Part shown: one piece after another, positions 47,453 to 59,200 of the stretch
Layout of the letters: each line of letters starts with the position of its first letter
How positions within the stretch are numbered: position 1 is the first letter of the stretch
Program-made: the position numbers and the translations under genes
The notes under the pieces: model-generated
The model's database searches: none
What the model was told of the DNA's origin: nothing
What the model saw: the letters and a program-made list of their open reading frames with translations, nothing else
NCBI RefSeq assembly: GCF_000002995.4
Contig: NW_025062477.1
Location: 13,870,696-13,934,695, forward strand
Length of the DNA stretch: 64,000 nucleotides
Reading direction: 5' to 3'
Source: Brugia malayi
Lineage: Eukaryota > Nematoda > Chromadorea > Rhabditida > Onchocercidae

Positions 47453-49855
47453 ATGCTTCTTAACGCTTTCATTATTCTCTTTCTATTTTTGCTTAAGTTT
47501 TCTTCCACAGGTAATTCTTAACAAATTAATTATTATCACTTATTTAAATTATAATTATTCCTTATATAACAGTTATTCTTTTCCTGCTTTTATCCATTAT
47601 TTGTTGTCAGTAATAGTAATTTTATCATTATTATGTACCTATAATCAAATAAGTCAAGAAAAGAATGCTGTTATTGCATCATATATGTTGACTTGCTCAC
47701 AATGAGCTAATTGATTTATATTATCAATGAGAAGGCAGAAGACAAACAAATAAAATTGAATAAATGCACTGTTCTGTATGTTATTTCGGCAATCGCTAAG
47801 CAGCAAACCATCAGTTCCGGTAGTTACATTATCATCGAATACTGAATGAATAATTGCATTGATACTAACAACCACTCATAATAAAAAATTAGATACATAT
47901 GATATTTAATAAATAAAGGACTTGTTCATTTAATTTCAAGTTGGCTGGCTAAATTATCTTAGTTAATGAAAAATTTTAATGCAATAAAATTTAAAAATTC
48001 TTGACGCAAAGTTTATACTAGCATAATTGAATTCTTTATTAATATAAAAAAATATGGTTAATGTTATAAATCTTCTAATATGAATATTTTAGTTAAATAT
48101 CTTGGTGGCATACCAGTACCTGGTCGTTCGGTACCACCTATGCGAATTTTTGAACTTTACGCCAAATCTTGTGCACCAAATGATCGAACTAAAGCAATAA
48201 CTGAACAATTAAGCAAAGTTGGCTAATTAAACAACTTTTATTATTTAATTGTTTTTCCTTAATCTAGCCAATTTCAAAATTTCGATAATTTTTCGAAAAT
48301 ATTTCAAATGTTAAAAAAAGCTCTTTGTTTTTTGCACTTATACTTTTTTTAATTATTTATTATGAAGGATAAGGAATATGATACTTTCAGAGCTCTATTT
48401 TTCTTCGAAAATATAATTTTTTTGTAGTTGTTGCAAAAAATGGATGCAAATGATATTGCGAGTAATCTGTACAATTCATTGTATATAGCTGTTGGTGATA
48501 TTAATGTTACCAAATTGATGGGTAAATGGTTTGTGGTAAGTAGATTTCGTTACAGGGAATAACTTTTAATTTCACTATTATCATTTATTTCTTTCCTTTC
48601 TTCTTTTCAAAAAGGGAAATTTAAAAAATTAGTCTGAAAATTTTAATTTATTTATAGGTAGCTGATACACCGAGTATTCATCATGAGCACTGCCCAATAT
48701 TTTATTGTATGTTTTGTTTCTCTTACAGTCAATTTTTTGTTTATTTTTTTAAATTAAAAAGCCTTTTATACTATTTTGTTCATCGTTTTAGTTGATTTAA
48801 TGGATAAAACTCCTTATACTTCAATATTCACGGTACGGCAGTATTCGCAAAATACAGAAAAGATTAAGATTTTGGAAGGATATGGGAGAAAAGTAGGACC
48901 GGATCCGGCAGAACTACTTATTAATATTGGCCATCCAGCTGATCCATGTCCATGTAAAGCTTTCAGTTCTTGCCAAAATATTAGCTAATACTTTGAAATA
49001 AATATTGAATAAACTAAAACAGAGAACAATGAAGAGTAAATATTTCCGGTAAAGATTTAAGTTAATAATTTCTTTGACGTAAGCTCACGTTAATGTAATT
49101 ATATTATTGATACTAATTCAGTTGAATACTGACAAAAGTACCGCATGTGTGAGTATAAATATGCATATTCATAAATATCCATTTCAATACTTATATAATT
49201 TCTTATATTGTTCAATCAGTTTTTATTGTTTATTATATTTTAAGGCATTATCATAACTTTTCAGATTCGATAGTACGTAGTGGACCAATTAATGAAAACG
49301 AACAGTATGATTATATCATTTTAACTCAGCCTCTCAAATATCCAATTATGGTTCTTGCTCGTGATCCACCTGATTTTGAAAACAAGTATAAAGAAGAGGT
49401 AATAGATGGTAATCATCATATCATATGATTAATTAATCCAAATAGTAATTATAATTTCAAAATAATGGGTAATCCAGACATGAAAAATAATGTAAATTCA
49501 AGTTAAATTGGAAATAAAGCTGAGGAGAGTATTTAGTAAAATGCACTTATAAAATAAAAAAAATTAATCATGCCTAATTTTATATAAACCAATATGGATG
49601 TTTGTCATTTCATTTCACAATTTTAATTAATTTATAATTTATATGCTATCATATGGTAAATTAATATTTTTTCAAAAAACATCATTTAAATACCGCTCGC
49701 TTTTTCAAATTTTCTTTGATTTTTAAAAATTTTAGGTAAAAACATTCTTGGAAAATCAACGTTTTTGGCATTCTGCATTCTCACTTAAGAATAATGTTCT
49801 TTTTCTCAATACAACGGATTGTTTTCGAACGAATCAATACAACATCGGATTTTGA
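47453..49855 (+). CDS. Secreted nematode lipocalin
   Basis: Seven exons: 47453-47510, 48093-48217, 48428-48535, 48658-48706, 48792-48953, 49265-49408, 49737-49855. Phases close at 765 nt (254 residues). The start [19 protein letters not shown] is a clear signal peptide, chosen because only this frame joins exon 2. A lipocalin opening GKWFVVADTP is at about residue 91, and [20 protein letters not shown] is the conserved later strand. Cys residues occur in AKSCAP, HEHCP, DPCPY and TTDCF, allowing disulphides. Lipocalins bind small hydrophobic molecules; nematode relatives (LPR proteins) act in the extracellular matrix of tubes and cuticle. Two donors (GTTGGC after 48217 and GTAATC after 49408) were selected by phase; the second adds VIDG relative to the simpler donor at 49399. 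Confidence 0.82.
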
Positions 49856-51137
49856 TCTATGAATATTATTGCTATAATTATTACCAATTATTTATTATTG
49901 CTGTATTTATTATCACTTTGATTAAGTATTATAGATACCAATGTGTGTGTTTTTACCTAAATCCATCACTTTGATTAAGTATTATAGATACCAATGATCC
50001 AAAAGAAAAACGAAAGAAATTTTTACTATTTATGAACTCAGTGATCAGAGTTAATGAATTTGGTTTCTTTTCTTATTGTTTTTTACAGTTAGTTTATGAA
50101 ATATTCAGAAGTTAATGTTTAAATTTTAGTGCAGCATAAGGAAGCAATCATTGAAATTTTATTTAAATATGCTCATTGAATTTATGATTTGATATATTCA
50201 ATGAAATTGTTTATTATAAAGCTAAGGAGTGTAAAAAATTGATAAAAGCAGTTGCAAATGTCGTATAATATAAATTGAAAATATTGCACAGTGTGGTAAA
50301 GAATTCCATTTAACATGATACAAAATATCGCGTATTGTGATTGAGGACAGAAAATGTGTCTTAATTTAACATATATTCTTCCATACAAAATGTTTATTGC
50401 AGTATCTATGTGAAATAATGGCTTTTATCATGATAAGAAACTCATTAACTTTCGCGACGAAAATTTCTACATCTTTCAAGAATTCAAAAATAAGTTAAGA
50501 GAAAGTCTCTTTTTTCCCGTTTCGCCGTATAAATCTTTTTTACGAGAAATAATATAGCCAATCAAATGTTGTCATTATATTATTTCTTTACTGGAAATTG
50601 ATTTTTAGGTACAAATTTAGTTGCTGCTGTTTTTTATAATTGGAGATAAATTACAAGTTAGATCAAATCTTATTTTGTCGATTCCAAGAATCATAAACCC
50701 AGAGATATTCAATTCATTTTTTGAAAAATAATTTCTGGCCAGTACATTTATCAAGCTGGTTTCATATTCATTTTCTGAAAATGTTGTAAACTTCGATTAT
50801 AATTCATCTGCCAGACTTATTCTTAAGTCGTAACTTAGTTAGAATATCATTTCCCAAATGGATGGCCTTGCAGGACATTTACCCGGGTTGGGTTGGAATT
50901 GTTCCCTTCCTAAGATGACTGTCACTTTATTTGACTCTTAATATAAGCAAAGACATACGCTACCACTATCATAGCTCGTAATCTCATAAAGATAAATAAA
51001 TTTCTCACGGAAGTATAGTGCGTTATTAATTATAAATAAATTTTCAATGCAAAAATTCAAGAAAGTATTGGAATGAAAAAAGAAAAAAATGTTATTAGAA
51101 AAAATAAATAAACGTTTGCTTGAAGAAAGAGTGAGAC
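49856..51137. other. Spacer between the lipocalin gene and the bacterial insertion
   Basis: AT-rich. A direct repeat of about 32 bp (ATCACTTTGATTAAGTATTA onward) occurs at about 49911 and again at about 49970. No gene recognised. Confidence 0.7.
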
Positions 51138-51541
51138 TCTTTGCGGCTGTAAATGCTAATTCATTTGGCTTTCCCACTACGAAGTTATCAAAGGTAAATC
51201 TTGGATCTAGAGGCTAACCAAGATTATTAACACTTTCCTCTTTATTTTTTGATATGATGCTAGAACTTGAATTCTTTTCTTCGGTTACCTGAATATCAAT
51301 AGAACATATACTTTTATCTTCATTCTGCCATAACAATATTTTTTCCATGCAGTGAACTGTAATCCACTCTTTTATAAATCTTGTTGGCACAGATAACAAA
51401 ACTTCCCCATTGCTACTACTAACAAATTTAAGTGAACTTAACCAACTGTTATATGTTGCTTCCCCATAAAGGTTATAAAGGAGATTTTGGATTTTTTTCC
51501 AAGAAATATTATGATCTGTTGCTGTAAAATTTGATCGAAAA
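51138..51541 (-). pseudogene. dnaA: Truncated Wolbachia-like dnaA fragment
   Basis: The minus strand encodes the N-terminal domain of the bacterial replication initiator DnaA: WKKIQNLLYNLYGEATYNSW, then VLLSVPTRFIKEWITVH. Next come an Asn/Ser-rich linker ending NNLG, a TAG stop at 51216-51214 where a Ser codon would be expected, and [20 protein letters not shown] then FTAAK, the start of the AAA+ domain. Similarity ends abruptly at AAK (about 51140), before the Walker A motif. The frame is also broken upstream of about 51541. A eukaryote has no DnaA, and Wolbachia is the known endosymbiont donor in filariae, so this is best read as a decayed nuclear Wolbachia transfer. Confidence 0.88.
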
Positions 51542-51893
51542 ACATAGCAGAAACCTTAGGATTAATTAAGCTCATACACTACACCAAGACAAAAGCAATG
51601 CTAGAAAAATATAAGATAATCGATAGCCTACTGCGAAAAGCTAATACTACTTAATACACACTAAAAATTATGGTGATTTTTAATGAGTAGTAAAGGGTAT
51701 AGAAGCACTAAAATTGATCATTTTTATTTCAATAAATAAAACGTCGCTCGTGTCAAGGATTAGCATACTGCTAACATACTGTTAAAAAAATTATAATATA
51801 TTATGTATAAATGAGATATTAAATTTATTGGTAAAAAAGTAAAATATTCATATAAAGATAGATAATTTAATGCGAATTTACTGAAACAAATCT

Positions 51894-52619
51894 ATGATTA
51901 CATTAAATAATTTGAATTGTTGTACTAAATTTGGCATTGAATTAGAATTTTATACTGAAGGAATAGAGAGAGAGCATTTATTTCTTAATAGTGTTAAAAA
52001 TAAAATAGCTTTGCTTGGTTTTTCCTGCAAGAAAGAGATTTCTACACATCAATATGAGATAAAAAGTGGTTGTTATAATGATTCTAATAACTTAATCAAG
52101 CATTTTGACTTAGCAAAAGAATTACTTACTCAAGCAGCACAAAAACTTAGCGGAAATACTTTTTTCAAAGCAAAGCCCTATTTAGATAGGGCAGGCAGTG
52201 CATTAAATGTGCATGTTAATTTAGTGGATTCAAACAACAGTAATTTATTTTACTGTAATGAACAAAAGTACAGTGATTACTTAATTTATCGTATTGGTGG
52301 GTTATGTGCTATGATGAAAGAACATGTGTCATTCTTCGCTCCAAGTGATGATTCATATTTAAGGTTTCAATATCTAGATATTCACACACCAACTACAATT
52401 AGTTGGGGCGTGAACAATAGAACTGCAGCAATAAGGATTCCCTGTCTCGGCAGCAAGTGTCTAGAACACCGTGTTCCCGGGGCAGATTGTAACTTTGAAA
52501 AAGTACTTATAGCAATAATTGAAGGTATTACTTTTGGTATAGAAAACAAAATTGCCCCTCCAAATAGAGTATATGGTATCGCATCTGACCCTCAATATAA
52601 GATGGAGAATTTAGCATAA
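51894..52619 (+). CDS. Glutamine synthetase domain ORF, Wolbachia-like nuclear insertion
   Basis: An intact intronless ORF of 241 codons. It has the core motifs of glutamine synthetase (glutamate + ammonia + ATP to glutamine): GIELEFYTEG near residue 14 (metal-binding Glu region), QYEIKSG near 53, GSALNVHVNL near 101 (the HVH segment), PTTISWGVNNRTAAIRIP near 164, and EHRVPGADCNFEKVL near 192. It is about half the length of a normal bacterial GlnA (450-470 residues): the beta-grasp domain and the C-terminal part are missing. No introns, bacterial motif style and position between two broken bacterial fragments support lateral transfer from Wolbachia. No clear Shine-Dalgarno sequence. Expression in the worm is unknown; it may be a fossil not yet hit by a stop, or a natural short GS-like protein. 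Confidence 0.8.
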   Translation: MITLNNLNCCTKFGIELEFYTEGIEREHLFLNSVKNKIALLGFSCKKEISTHQYEIKSGCYNDSNNLIKHFDLAKELLTQAAQKLSGNTFFKAKPYLDRAGSALNVHVNLVDSNNSNLFYCNEQKYSDYLIYRIGGLCAMMKEHVSFFAPSDDSYLRFQYLDIHTPTTISWGVNNRTAAIRIPCLGSKCLEHRVPGADCNFEKVLIAIIEGITFGIENKIAPPNRVYGIASDPQYKMENLA

Positions 52620-52639
52620 GCTCCAACCACCAGATGTAC

Positions 52640-53172
52640 ATCTAACAACGGAAGTTGCACTGCTTACTTTTATCATACCCCTGGTTCACGTCCATTACAG
52701 CTATTATTAACTTGGTTGATATAATCAAGCTTATATTATTATTTGGTACGTAAGTCATGCCCTCCAAATCTTTTATAACTTCACTTATTGCATTTGGTAA
52801 TTCTTTAACCTGTAAATAGTTTCATCTCGTCGATTAACTTGAGCTGCAGCTTACTGTGCCACACTGTCATTAGGTGTTGATGTACTACTATCCAATAGAA
52901 GAAAAGTGATAGGGTTACTGTTAGTATTCCCTCTAGTAGGGTATTATACCAGGTAATGATGCAGGATTGTGCTTCTTATCTATTAAACTTTTTCCACATT
53001 GAGATCCTAGGAATTTCCCAGCAGCATTATGTAAAAAAAGACCTTGAATGTACAACTCCTCATTTCGTTCTATTAATTCTTTATTTTTCTTTTTTTCTAG
53101 CGATAGTTCAGAATTTTCTCTATTAGGTTTCTCACCACCAATTAAATCCCACCACCATTATCACGTAAAAAA
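52640..53172 (-). pseudogene. Broken bacterial-like ORF, product not recognised
   Basis: The minus strand reads WWDLIGGEKPNRENSELSLE, a Lys/Glu/Asn-rich stretch, then GLFLHNAAGKFLGSQCGKSL and HNPASLPG, before a TAG. Other frames continue with GNTNSNPITFLLLDSSTSTP and, further on, KELPNAISEVIKDLEGMTYV. This is the pattern of one ORF with two or more frameshifts and stops. It has no introns and directly follows the glutamine synthetase ORF, so I take it as the third piece of the Wolbachia-like insertion. I do not recognise the family. Confidence 0.55.
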
Positions 53173-53740
53173 GTACTAAGAAAATATCAATTTGAAATTT
53201 CAAGTGATTGATAAATAATGGTCTTCCTAAGAAAGTACTCATTTATGAGCTTTTATAAAAATTTTTAGAACTTTTAAGAGTTAATTTAAACGAAAAAAAT
53301 CGAAGTCATATGACATTTCAAATGAATATTAAAATATTAGGGTAGAATTTTTTTAAATCGAAAACTTGAATACAAATACCATATTCGAATATATGGAAGT
53401 TCAAAAGAAGGGTAAAAATGCTGAGTGAAAAATGAAATTTAAAGTACTACAAATCATGTCTAAAAATTATAGGTAGTGCTAGGAAAAGAAAAAAGAAAAT
53501 TAAAATTGTACTTTTCTATGTTTCGAACGAAACTGAATAATTAATATTACTTAATATTATTTACAATCATTTAAAGCGCTATACTAGTTTAATTATCTAA
53601 AACATAATAAATCTAATCATTTATGCTATATTTGGAAACAAATTTTAAACAATTCCCACATTTTAGTAATTGAGCATATAATTAAATATAACAGATGTAA
53701 TTTAATCATTTCAATAATATTTCTAGTAGTGCTCAAACTA
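53173..53740. other. AT-rich spacer
   Basis: Nothing recognised between the bacterial-like block and the first satellite copy. Confidence 0.7.
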
Positions 53741-54240
53741 CCACACCATATATGACCCGCTCTCATGCAATGCATACAACATAATCAATTAAGTTCGAAA
53801 TATTGCTATTTTTAGTTTTGGCACTTAATTAAAATAAAAATTGATAATTTAGAACCAATTTCCTTGTTTAATGTAAGAAAACTATTACTAATTTCAAAAT
53901 TTTTAAAAAATTCAAAATTTAAATTTGAAATTAAATTTAATTTTGAACCTTAAATTGAATTAAAACCATGATTAATTGAAAGTTTTATTAATTTCGCTGA
54001 TGAATTTTTGCGCAAAACTCAATTACAAAAGCGTATTTTAATATTTAAACTATAAGATGACCACACCATATATGACCAGCTCTGGTGCAATGCATATAAA
54101 ATAATCAATTAAGTTCAAAAAATAAATCTTTTCTTAAATGAATTGCTATTTTTAGCAAATTCAGCAGTTAATTAAAATTAAAATTGATTAATTAAAATTA
54201 AGTTTGAAAATTAAATTTGGTTCATAATTGCTATTAGTTC
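53741..54240 (-). repeat. Diverged HhaI-family satellite copies at the array edge
   Basis: One full 320-bp monomer (53741-54060) and part of a second. They contain the only GCGC (HhaI) site I found in the satellite, near 54012, in the context TTTTTGCGCAAAACTCAATT. They differ from the main array by many point changes, as expected for old edge copies. Confidence 0.85.
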
Positions 54241-54850
54241 GCTTTCTCACAAATAAAGAGAATTCACTTTAGAAAATATATTTGCACATGCAATTAATTT
54301 CTTGTTTAATAATTTTTCAGAAACACTTTTTCACATTTCAAAAAGTTGTATAAACTAAAAGTAAACTGCTCATTAGAATCTACATAAACACTTGGTTACT
54401 GTATTTCATTTAGATTAAGAAGAGATTTATTTTGAAATCCTGTTTGTCTGTACGTAACACTGAAATTTAGAAATTTTTTATGATCAAATTCTTAATCAGA
54501 AAAACAGAAAAAGAATGTTACTCAATGAATGATGAAAGATAGCCTTTTTTGCGTATTCATGCTACGAATACACATTCTCTCCCCATTACTTCTACTAAAG
54601 TATGTTGTTGGTTGGGTTTCCCTTTTGAAGGATTATTCTTGGAAGGGGGGCATATAATTAAGACCAGTAGAAAATCCTGTACGCACCCCTCTCACTCTTA
54701 CTTCATCAGCAATTTTTTTCTGATCCCTAGAGGGACCAATAATTCTCTTTTGTTGTTTGCCAATGATCGCACTTTTTTTTTTAGTGATGGAGTCCCCCCT
54801 CTCAAACTAGTGAACGAACATCTCCTCTTCCACATCCTTGCAATTTAGTA

Positions 54851-54923
54851 GTGTGGTCCTGGCGAGAATCGAACGCTCAACCTACTGATTAAAGGCCAGC
54901 TGCTCTATCGGCTGAACTATGCA
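54851..54923 (-). tRNA. tRNA-Lys(UUU)-like sequence, degenerate
   Basis: On the minus strand the 73 nt from GCATAGTTCAGCCGATAGAG match the start and D arm (A box). CCTTTAA is an anticodon loop with UUU, closed by a stem with G-U pairs, and GCGTTCGATTCTCGC looks like a T arm (B box). The acceptor ends pair poorly and the T stem has mismatches, so this is probably a tRNA-derived pseudogene carried in the left arm. Confidence 0.5.
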
Positions 54924-55040
54924 CTAACTGAGCAGTCTCAACCGTTTTCAGCCATATTAAACAGTGAAATAGATAGTACAGCAATAGTATATAGTAATTT
55001 TGTATAGCTCAGTCATGCTAGAATTGGAGGTCATAATTGA

Positions 55041-55330
55041 TTACCTAATCACTAAACCAGAAAAACTTCGGATTTTTGCTAACAGTAATTCCTGAGCAAT
55101 AGTTTGTAAATGGTGATTAGTTAAGTGGCCTATTAAAATTTCGAGTTGACCATCAGTTAGATGTTCTACCGGGGATTGAAGTTGGTAGCTATTAAGATCT
55201 TTTGTAAGAATCTTTAAATGATGATTAGTTTGGATTTGGTAAATTTTCGATTTGGATATCTGTCAGATTTTCAATAATTACAGGTTCGCAAGATTGGAAT
55301 ATAATGTCAAGTGGGCTTTGTGAGTTTTAT
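55041..55330 (-). pseudogene. Frameshifted ORF with 36-residue repeats in the element core
   Basis: The minus strand encodes two copies of one repeat. Copy one is ENLTDIQIENLPNP, then after a 2-nt deletion (near 55245) TNHHLKILTKDL. Copy two, in the frame that follows, is EHLTDGQLEILIGHLTNHHL then QTIAQELL. The spacing is 36 residues. It ends SFSGLVIR and TAA at 55043-55041. The repeat looks helical (regular Leu/Ile). No introns; donor and family not recognised, and a bacterial (Wolbachia) source is possible given the neighbouring block. Confidence 0.5.
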
Positions 55331-55783
55331 AACGTATTTTTAGTTTTAATATTTATCTCCCAATAAAAGTTAGATACTCCACTTGCTAACAAGCTTTAGA
55401 TGGTATTTGACTATTCTAATTTTATATTATACTAGTTACGATTGGATTACATACCTGCCACATTATGTATCATGTTGGACACAGATCTTCGAGAGAATAA
55501 TAGAAAATTTGATTTGTATGTATATTATTTTTATAATGTGTTGCATAATTCTTTTTGCTCTATCTATCCAAGATTTTCCCCTACTAATTTTACCTTGTAA
55601 CACTTTTCACCATCAGTTTCTATTGGGGTACTTTTTGCTATCTTAAAAGCATATTTTTTTCACTCATTAAAATCTCTCGATAAGTTTGCAGCTATTAATA
55701 TTGTAACATCTATTGGTTAATTTATTAATAAAATCTATGTTACTGTTTAATATGGCTAAAAACGATTGAGATTGTTCAGTTGA

Positions 55784-55820
55784 TGCATAGCTCAGCCGGT
55801 AGAGCAGCTTGCCTTTAATC
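55784..55820 (+). pseudogene. Truncated tRNA-Lys-like sequence in the right arm
   Basis: GCATAGCTCAGCCGGTAGAG and the following CTTTAATC are the 5' half of the same tRNA-like unit as 54851-54923, in opposite orientation. Here the A box TAGCTCAGCCGG is closer to a normal tRNA. The 3' half is deleted. Confidence 0.55.
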
Positions 55821-56224
55821 ATATTCGTTCACTAGTTTGAGAGGGGAAACTCCATCACAAAAAAAAATGCGATCATTGGCAGAAAACAAAAGAGAATTAT
55901 TGGTCCCTCTAGGGATCAGAAAAAAATTGCTGATGAAGTAAGAATGAGGGGGATGAGCGCAGGATTTTCTACTGGTCTTAATTATATGCCCCCCTTCCGA
56001 GAATAATCCTTCAAAAGGGAAACCCAACCAACAAACATACCTTACTAGAAGTGAGCGGGGAGAGAAAATGTATCCTTTGCATATGAATACGCAAAAAAGG
56101 ATATTGTTTATCGTTCATCGAGCAACACTTTTTTTTATGTTTTCAGAATTTGATCAAAAAAAATTTCTAAATTCCAGTGTTACATACTGACAACAGGATT
56201 TCAAAATCAGCTAGGTCATAAACA

Positions 56225-59200
56225 TCTATTTTTCTTTAAATTAATTGCTATTTTTAGCAGTTTTGGCACTTAATTAAAATTAAAAATGATAATTTAGAAC
56301 CAATTTTCTTGTTAAATGTAAGAAAACTATTACAAATTTTAAAATTTTTAAAAAATTCAAAATTTAAATTTGAAATTAAATTTAATTTTGAACCTTAAAT
56401 TGAATTAAAACCATGATTAATTGAAAGTTTTATTAATTTTGCTGACGAATTTTTGCGTAAAACTTAATTAAAAAAGCGTATTTTAATATTTAAACTATGA
56501 AATGACCACACCATATTTGTCCCGCTCTGCTGCAATCCATACAACATAATGAATTAGCTTCAAAATATTGCTATTTTTTGCAGTTTTGCAATTAATTGAA
56601 ATAAAAAATGATAATTTAGAACCAATTTTCTTGTTAAATCTAAGAAAACTATTACATATTTTAAAAATTTTAAAAAATTCAAAATTTAAATTTGAAATTA
56701 AATTTAATTTTGAACCATAAATTGAATTGAAACCATGATTAAATGAAGGTTTAATTAATTTTGCTGACGAATTTTTGCGTAAAACATATTTAAAAAAGCG
56801 TATTTTAATATTTAAACTATGAAATGACCACACTATATTTGTCCCGCTCTGCTGCAATCCATACAACATAATGAATTAGCTTCAAAATATTGCTATTTTT
56901 TGCAGTTTTGGCACTAAATTAAAATAAAAAATGATAATTTAGAACCAATTTTCTTGTTAAATGTAAGAAAACTATTACAAATTTTAAAATTTTTAAAAAA
57001 TTCAAAATTTAAATTTGAAATTAAATTTAATTTTGAACCTTAAATTGAATTAAAACCATGATTAATTGAAAGTTTTATTAATTTTCCTGACGAATTTTTG
57101 CGTAAAACTTAATTAAAAAAGCGTATTTTAATATTTAAACTATAAAATGGCCACACCATATATGACCGCCCTGGTGCAATGCATATAACATAATGAATTG
57201 ACTTCAAAATATTGCTATTTTTTGCAGTTTTGGCACTAAATTAAAATAAAAAATGATAATTTAGAACCAATTTTCTTGTTAAATGTAAGAAAACTATTAC
57301 AAATTTTAGAATTTTTAAAAAATTCAAAATTTAAATTTGAAATTAAATTTAATTTTGAACCATAAATTGAATTGAAACCATGATTAAATGAAGGTTTAAT
57401 TAATTTTGCTGACGAATTTTTGCGTAAAACTTAATTAAAAAAGCGTATTTTAATATTTAAACTACGAAATGAACACACCATATTTGTCCCGCTCTGCTGC
57501 ATTGCATATAAAATAATGAATTAACTTCAAAATATTGCTATTTTTTGCAGTTTTGCAATTAATTGAAATAAAAAATGATAATTTAGAACCAATTTTCTTG
57601 TTAAATGTAAGAAAACTATTACAAATTTTAAAAATTTTAAAAAATTCAACATTTAAATTTGAAATTAAATTTAATTTTGAACCTTAAATTGAATTAAAAC
57701 CATGATTAATTGAAAGTTTTATTAATTTTGCTGACGAATTTTTGCGTAAAACTTAATTAAAAAAGCGTATTTTAATATTTAAACTATGAAATGACCACAC
57801 TATATTTGTCCCGCTCTGCTGCAATGCATATAACATAATGAATTAGCTTCAAAATATTGCTATTTTTTGCAGTTTTGGCACTAAATTAAAATTAAAAATG
57901 ATAATTAGAACCAATTTTCCTGTTAAATGTAAGAAAACTGTCACAAATTTTAAAATTTTTAAAAAATTCAAAATTTAAATTTGAAATTAAATTTAATTTT
58001 GAACCTTAAATTGAATTAAAACCATGATTAATTGAAAGTTTTATTAATTTTGCTGACGAATTTTTGCGTAAAACTTAATTAAAAAAGCGTATTTTAATAT
58101 TGAAACTATGAAATGACCACAAAATATTTGTCCCGCTCTGCTGCAATGCATACAACATAATGAATTAGCTTCAAAATATTGCTATTTTTTGCAGTTTTGG
58201 CACTAAATTAAAATAAAAAATGATAATTTAGAACCAATTTTCTTGTTAAATGTAAGAAAACTGTCACAAATTTTAAAATTTTGTCACAAATTATATAATT
58301 TTTAAAAAATTCAAAATTTAAATTTGAAATTAAATTTAATTTTGAACCTTAAATTGAATTAAAACCATGATTAATTGAAAGTTTTATTAATTTTGCTGAC
58401 GAATTTTTGCGTAAAACTTAATTAAAAAAGCGTATTTTAATATTTAAACTATGAAATGACCACACTATATTTGTCCCGCTCTGCTGCAATGCATACAACA
58501 TAATGAATTAACTTCAAAATATTGCTATTTTTTGCAGTTTTGGCACTAAATTAAAATAAAAAATGATAATTTAGAACCAATTTTCTTGTTAAATGTAAGA
58601 AAACTATTACAAATTTTAAAATTTTTAAAAAATTCAAAATTTAAATTTGAAATTAAATTTAATTTTGAACCTTAAATTGAATTAAAACCATGATTAATTG
58701 AAAGTTTTATTAATTTGCTGACGAATTTTTGCGTAAAACTTAATAAAAAAGCGTATTTTAATATTTAAACTATGAAATGACCACAAAATATTTGTCCCGC
58801 TCTGCTGCAATCCATACAACATAATGAATTAGCTTCAAAATATTGCTATTTTTTGCAGTTTTGGCACTAAATTAATAAAAAATGATAATTAGAACCAATT
58901 TTCTGTTAAATGTAAGAAAACTGTCACAAATTTTAAAATTTTTAAAAATTCAAAATTTAAATTGAAATTAAATTTAATTTGAACCTTAAATTGAATTAAA
59001 ACCATGATTAATTGAAAGTTTTATTAATTTTCCTGACGAATTTTTGCGTAAAACTTAATTAAAAAGCGTATTTTAATATTTAAACTATGAAATGACCACA
59101 CCATATTTGTCCGCTCTGCTGCAATGCATATAACATAATGAATTAGCTTCAAAATATTGCTATTTTTTGCAGTTTTGGCACTAATTAAAATAAAAATGAT

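Larger units (their letters stand above)
51138..53172. other. Nuclear Wolbachia transfer (whole block)
   Basis: About 2.0 kb with three adjacent bacterial-type coding segments and no spliceosomal introns. The left junction is near 51140, where dnaA similarity stops. The right junction is near 53175, where coding-like sequence gives way to AT-rich DNA before the satellite at 53741. Transfers like this are well known in filarial genomes; an unrelated bacterial contaminant is unlikely because nematode satellite and nematode genes flank the block. Confidence 0.75.
54421..56218. mobile_element. Inverted-arm element with tRNA-like sequences, inserted in satellite
   Basis: Left arm about 54421-54978 and right arm about 55732-56218 are inverted copies: TTGGGTTTCCCTTTTGAAGG reads on plus near 54614 and on minus near 56010-56030; GATCCCTAGAGGGACCAATA reads plus near 54721 and minus near 55900-55920. 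The right arm lacks about 60 bp covering most of the tRNA 3' part. A core of about 750 bp lies between. HhaI-family satellite flanks both sides, so the unit was inserted into, or formed within, the array. No transposase is visible. I do not recognise the family. Confidence 0.7.

Noticed and set aside
54549..54848. 99-codon ORF in the left arm, with a similar 70-codon ORF in the right arm
   Set aside because: The likeness simply follows the DNA identity of the arms; frames break outside the shared part and there is no recognisable domain.
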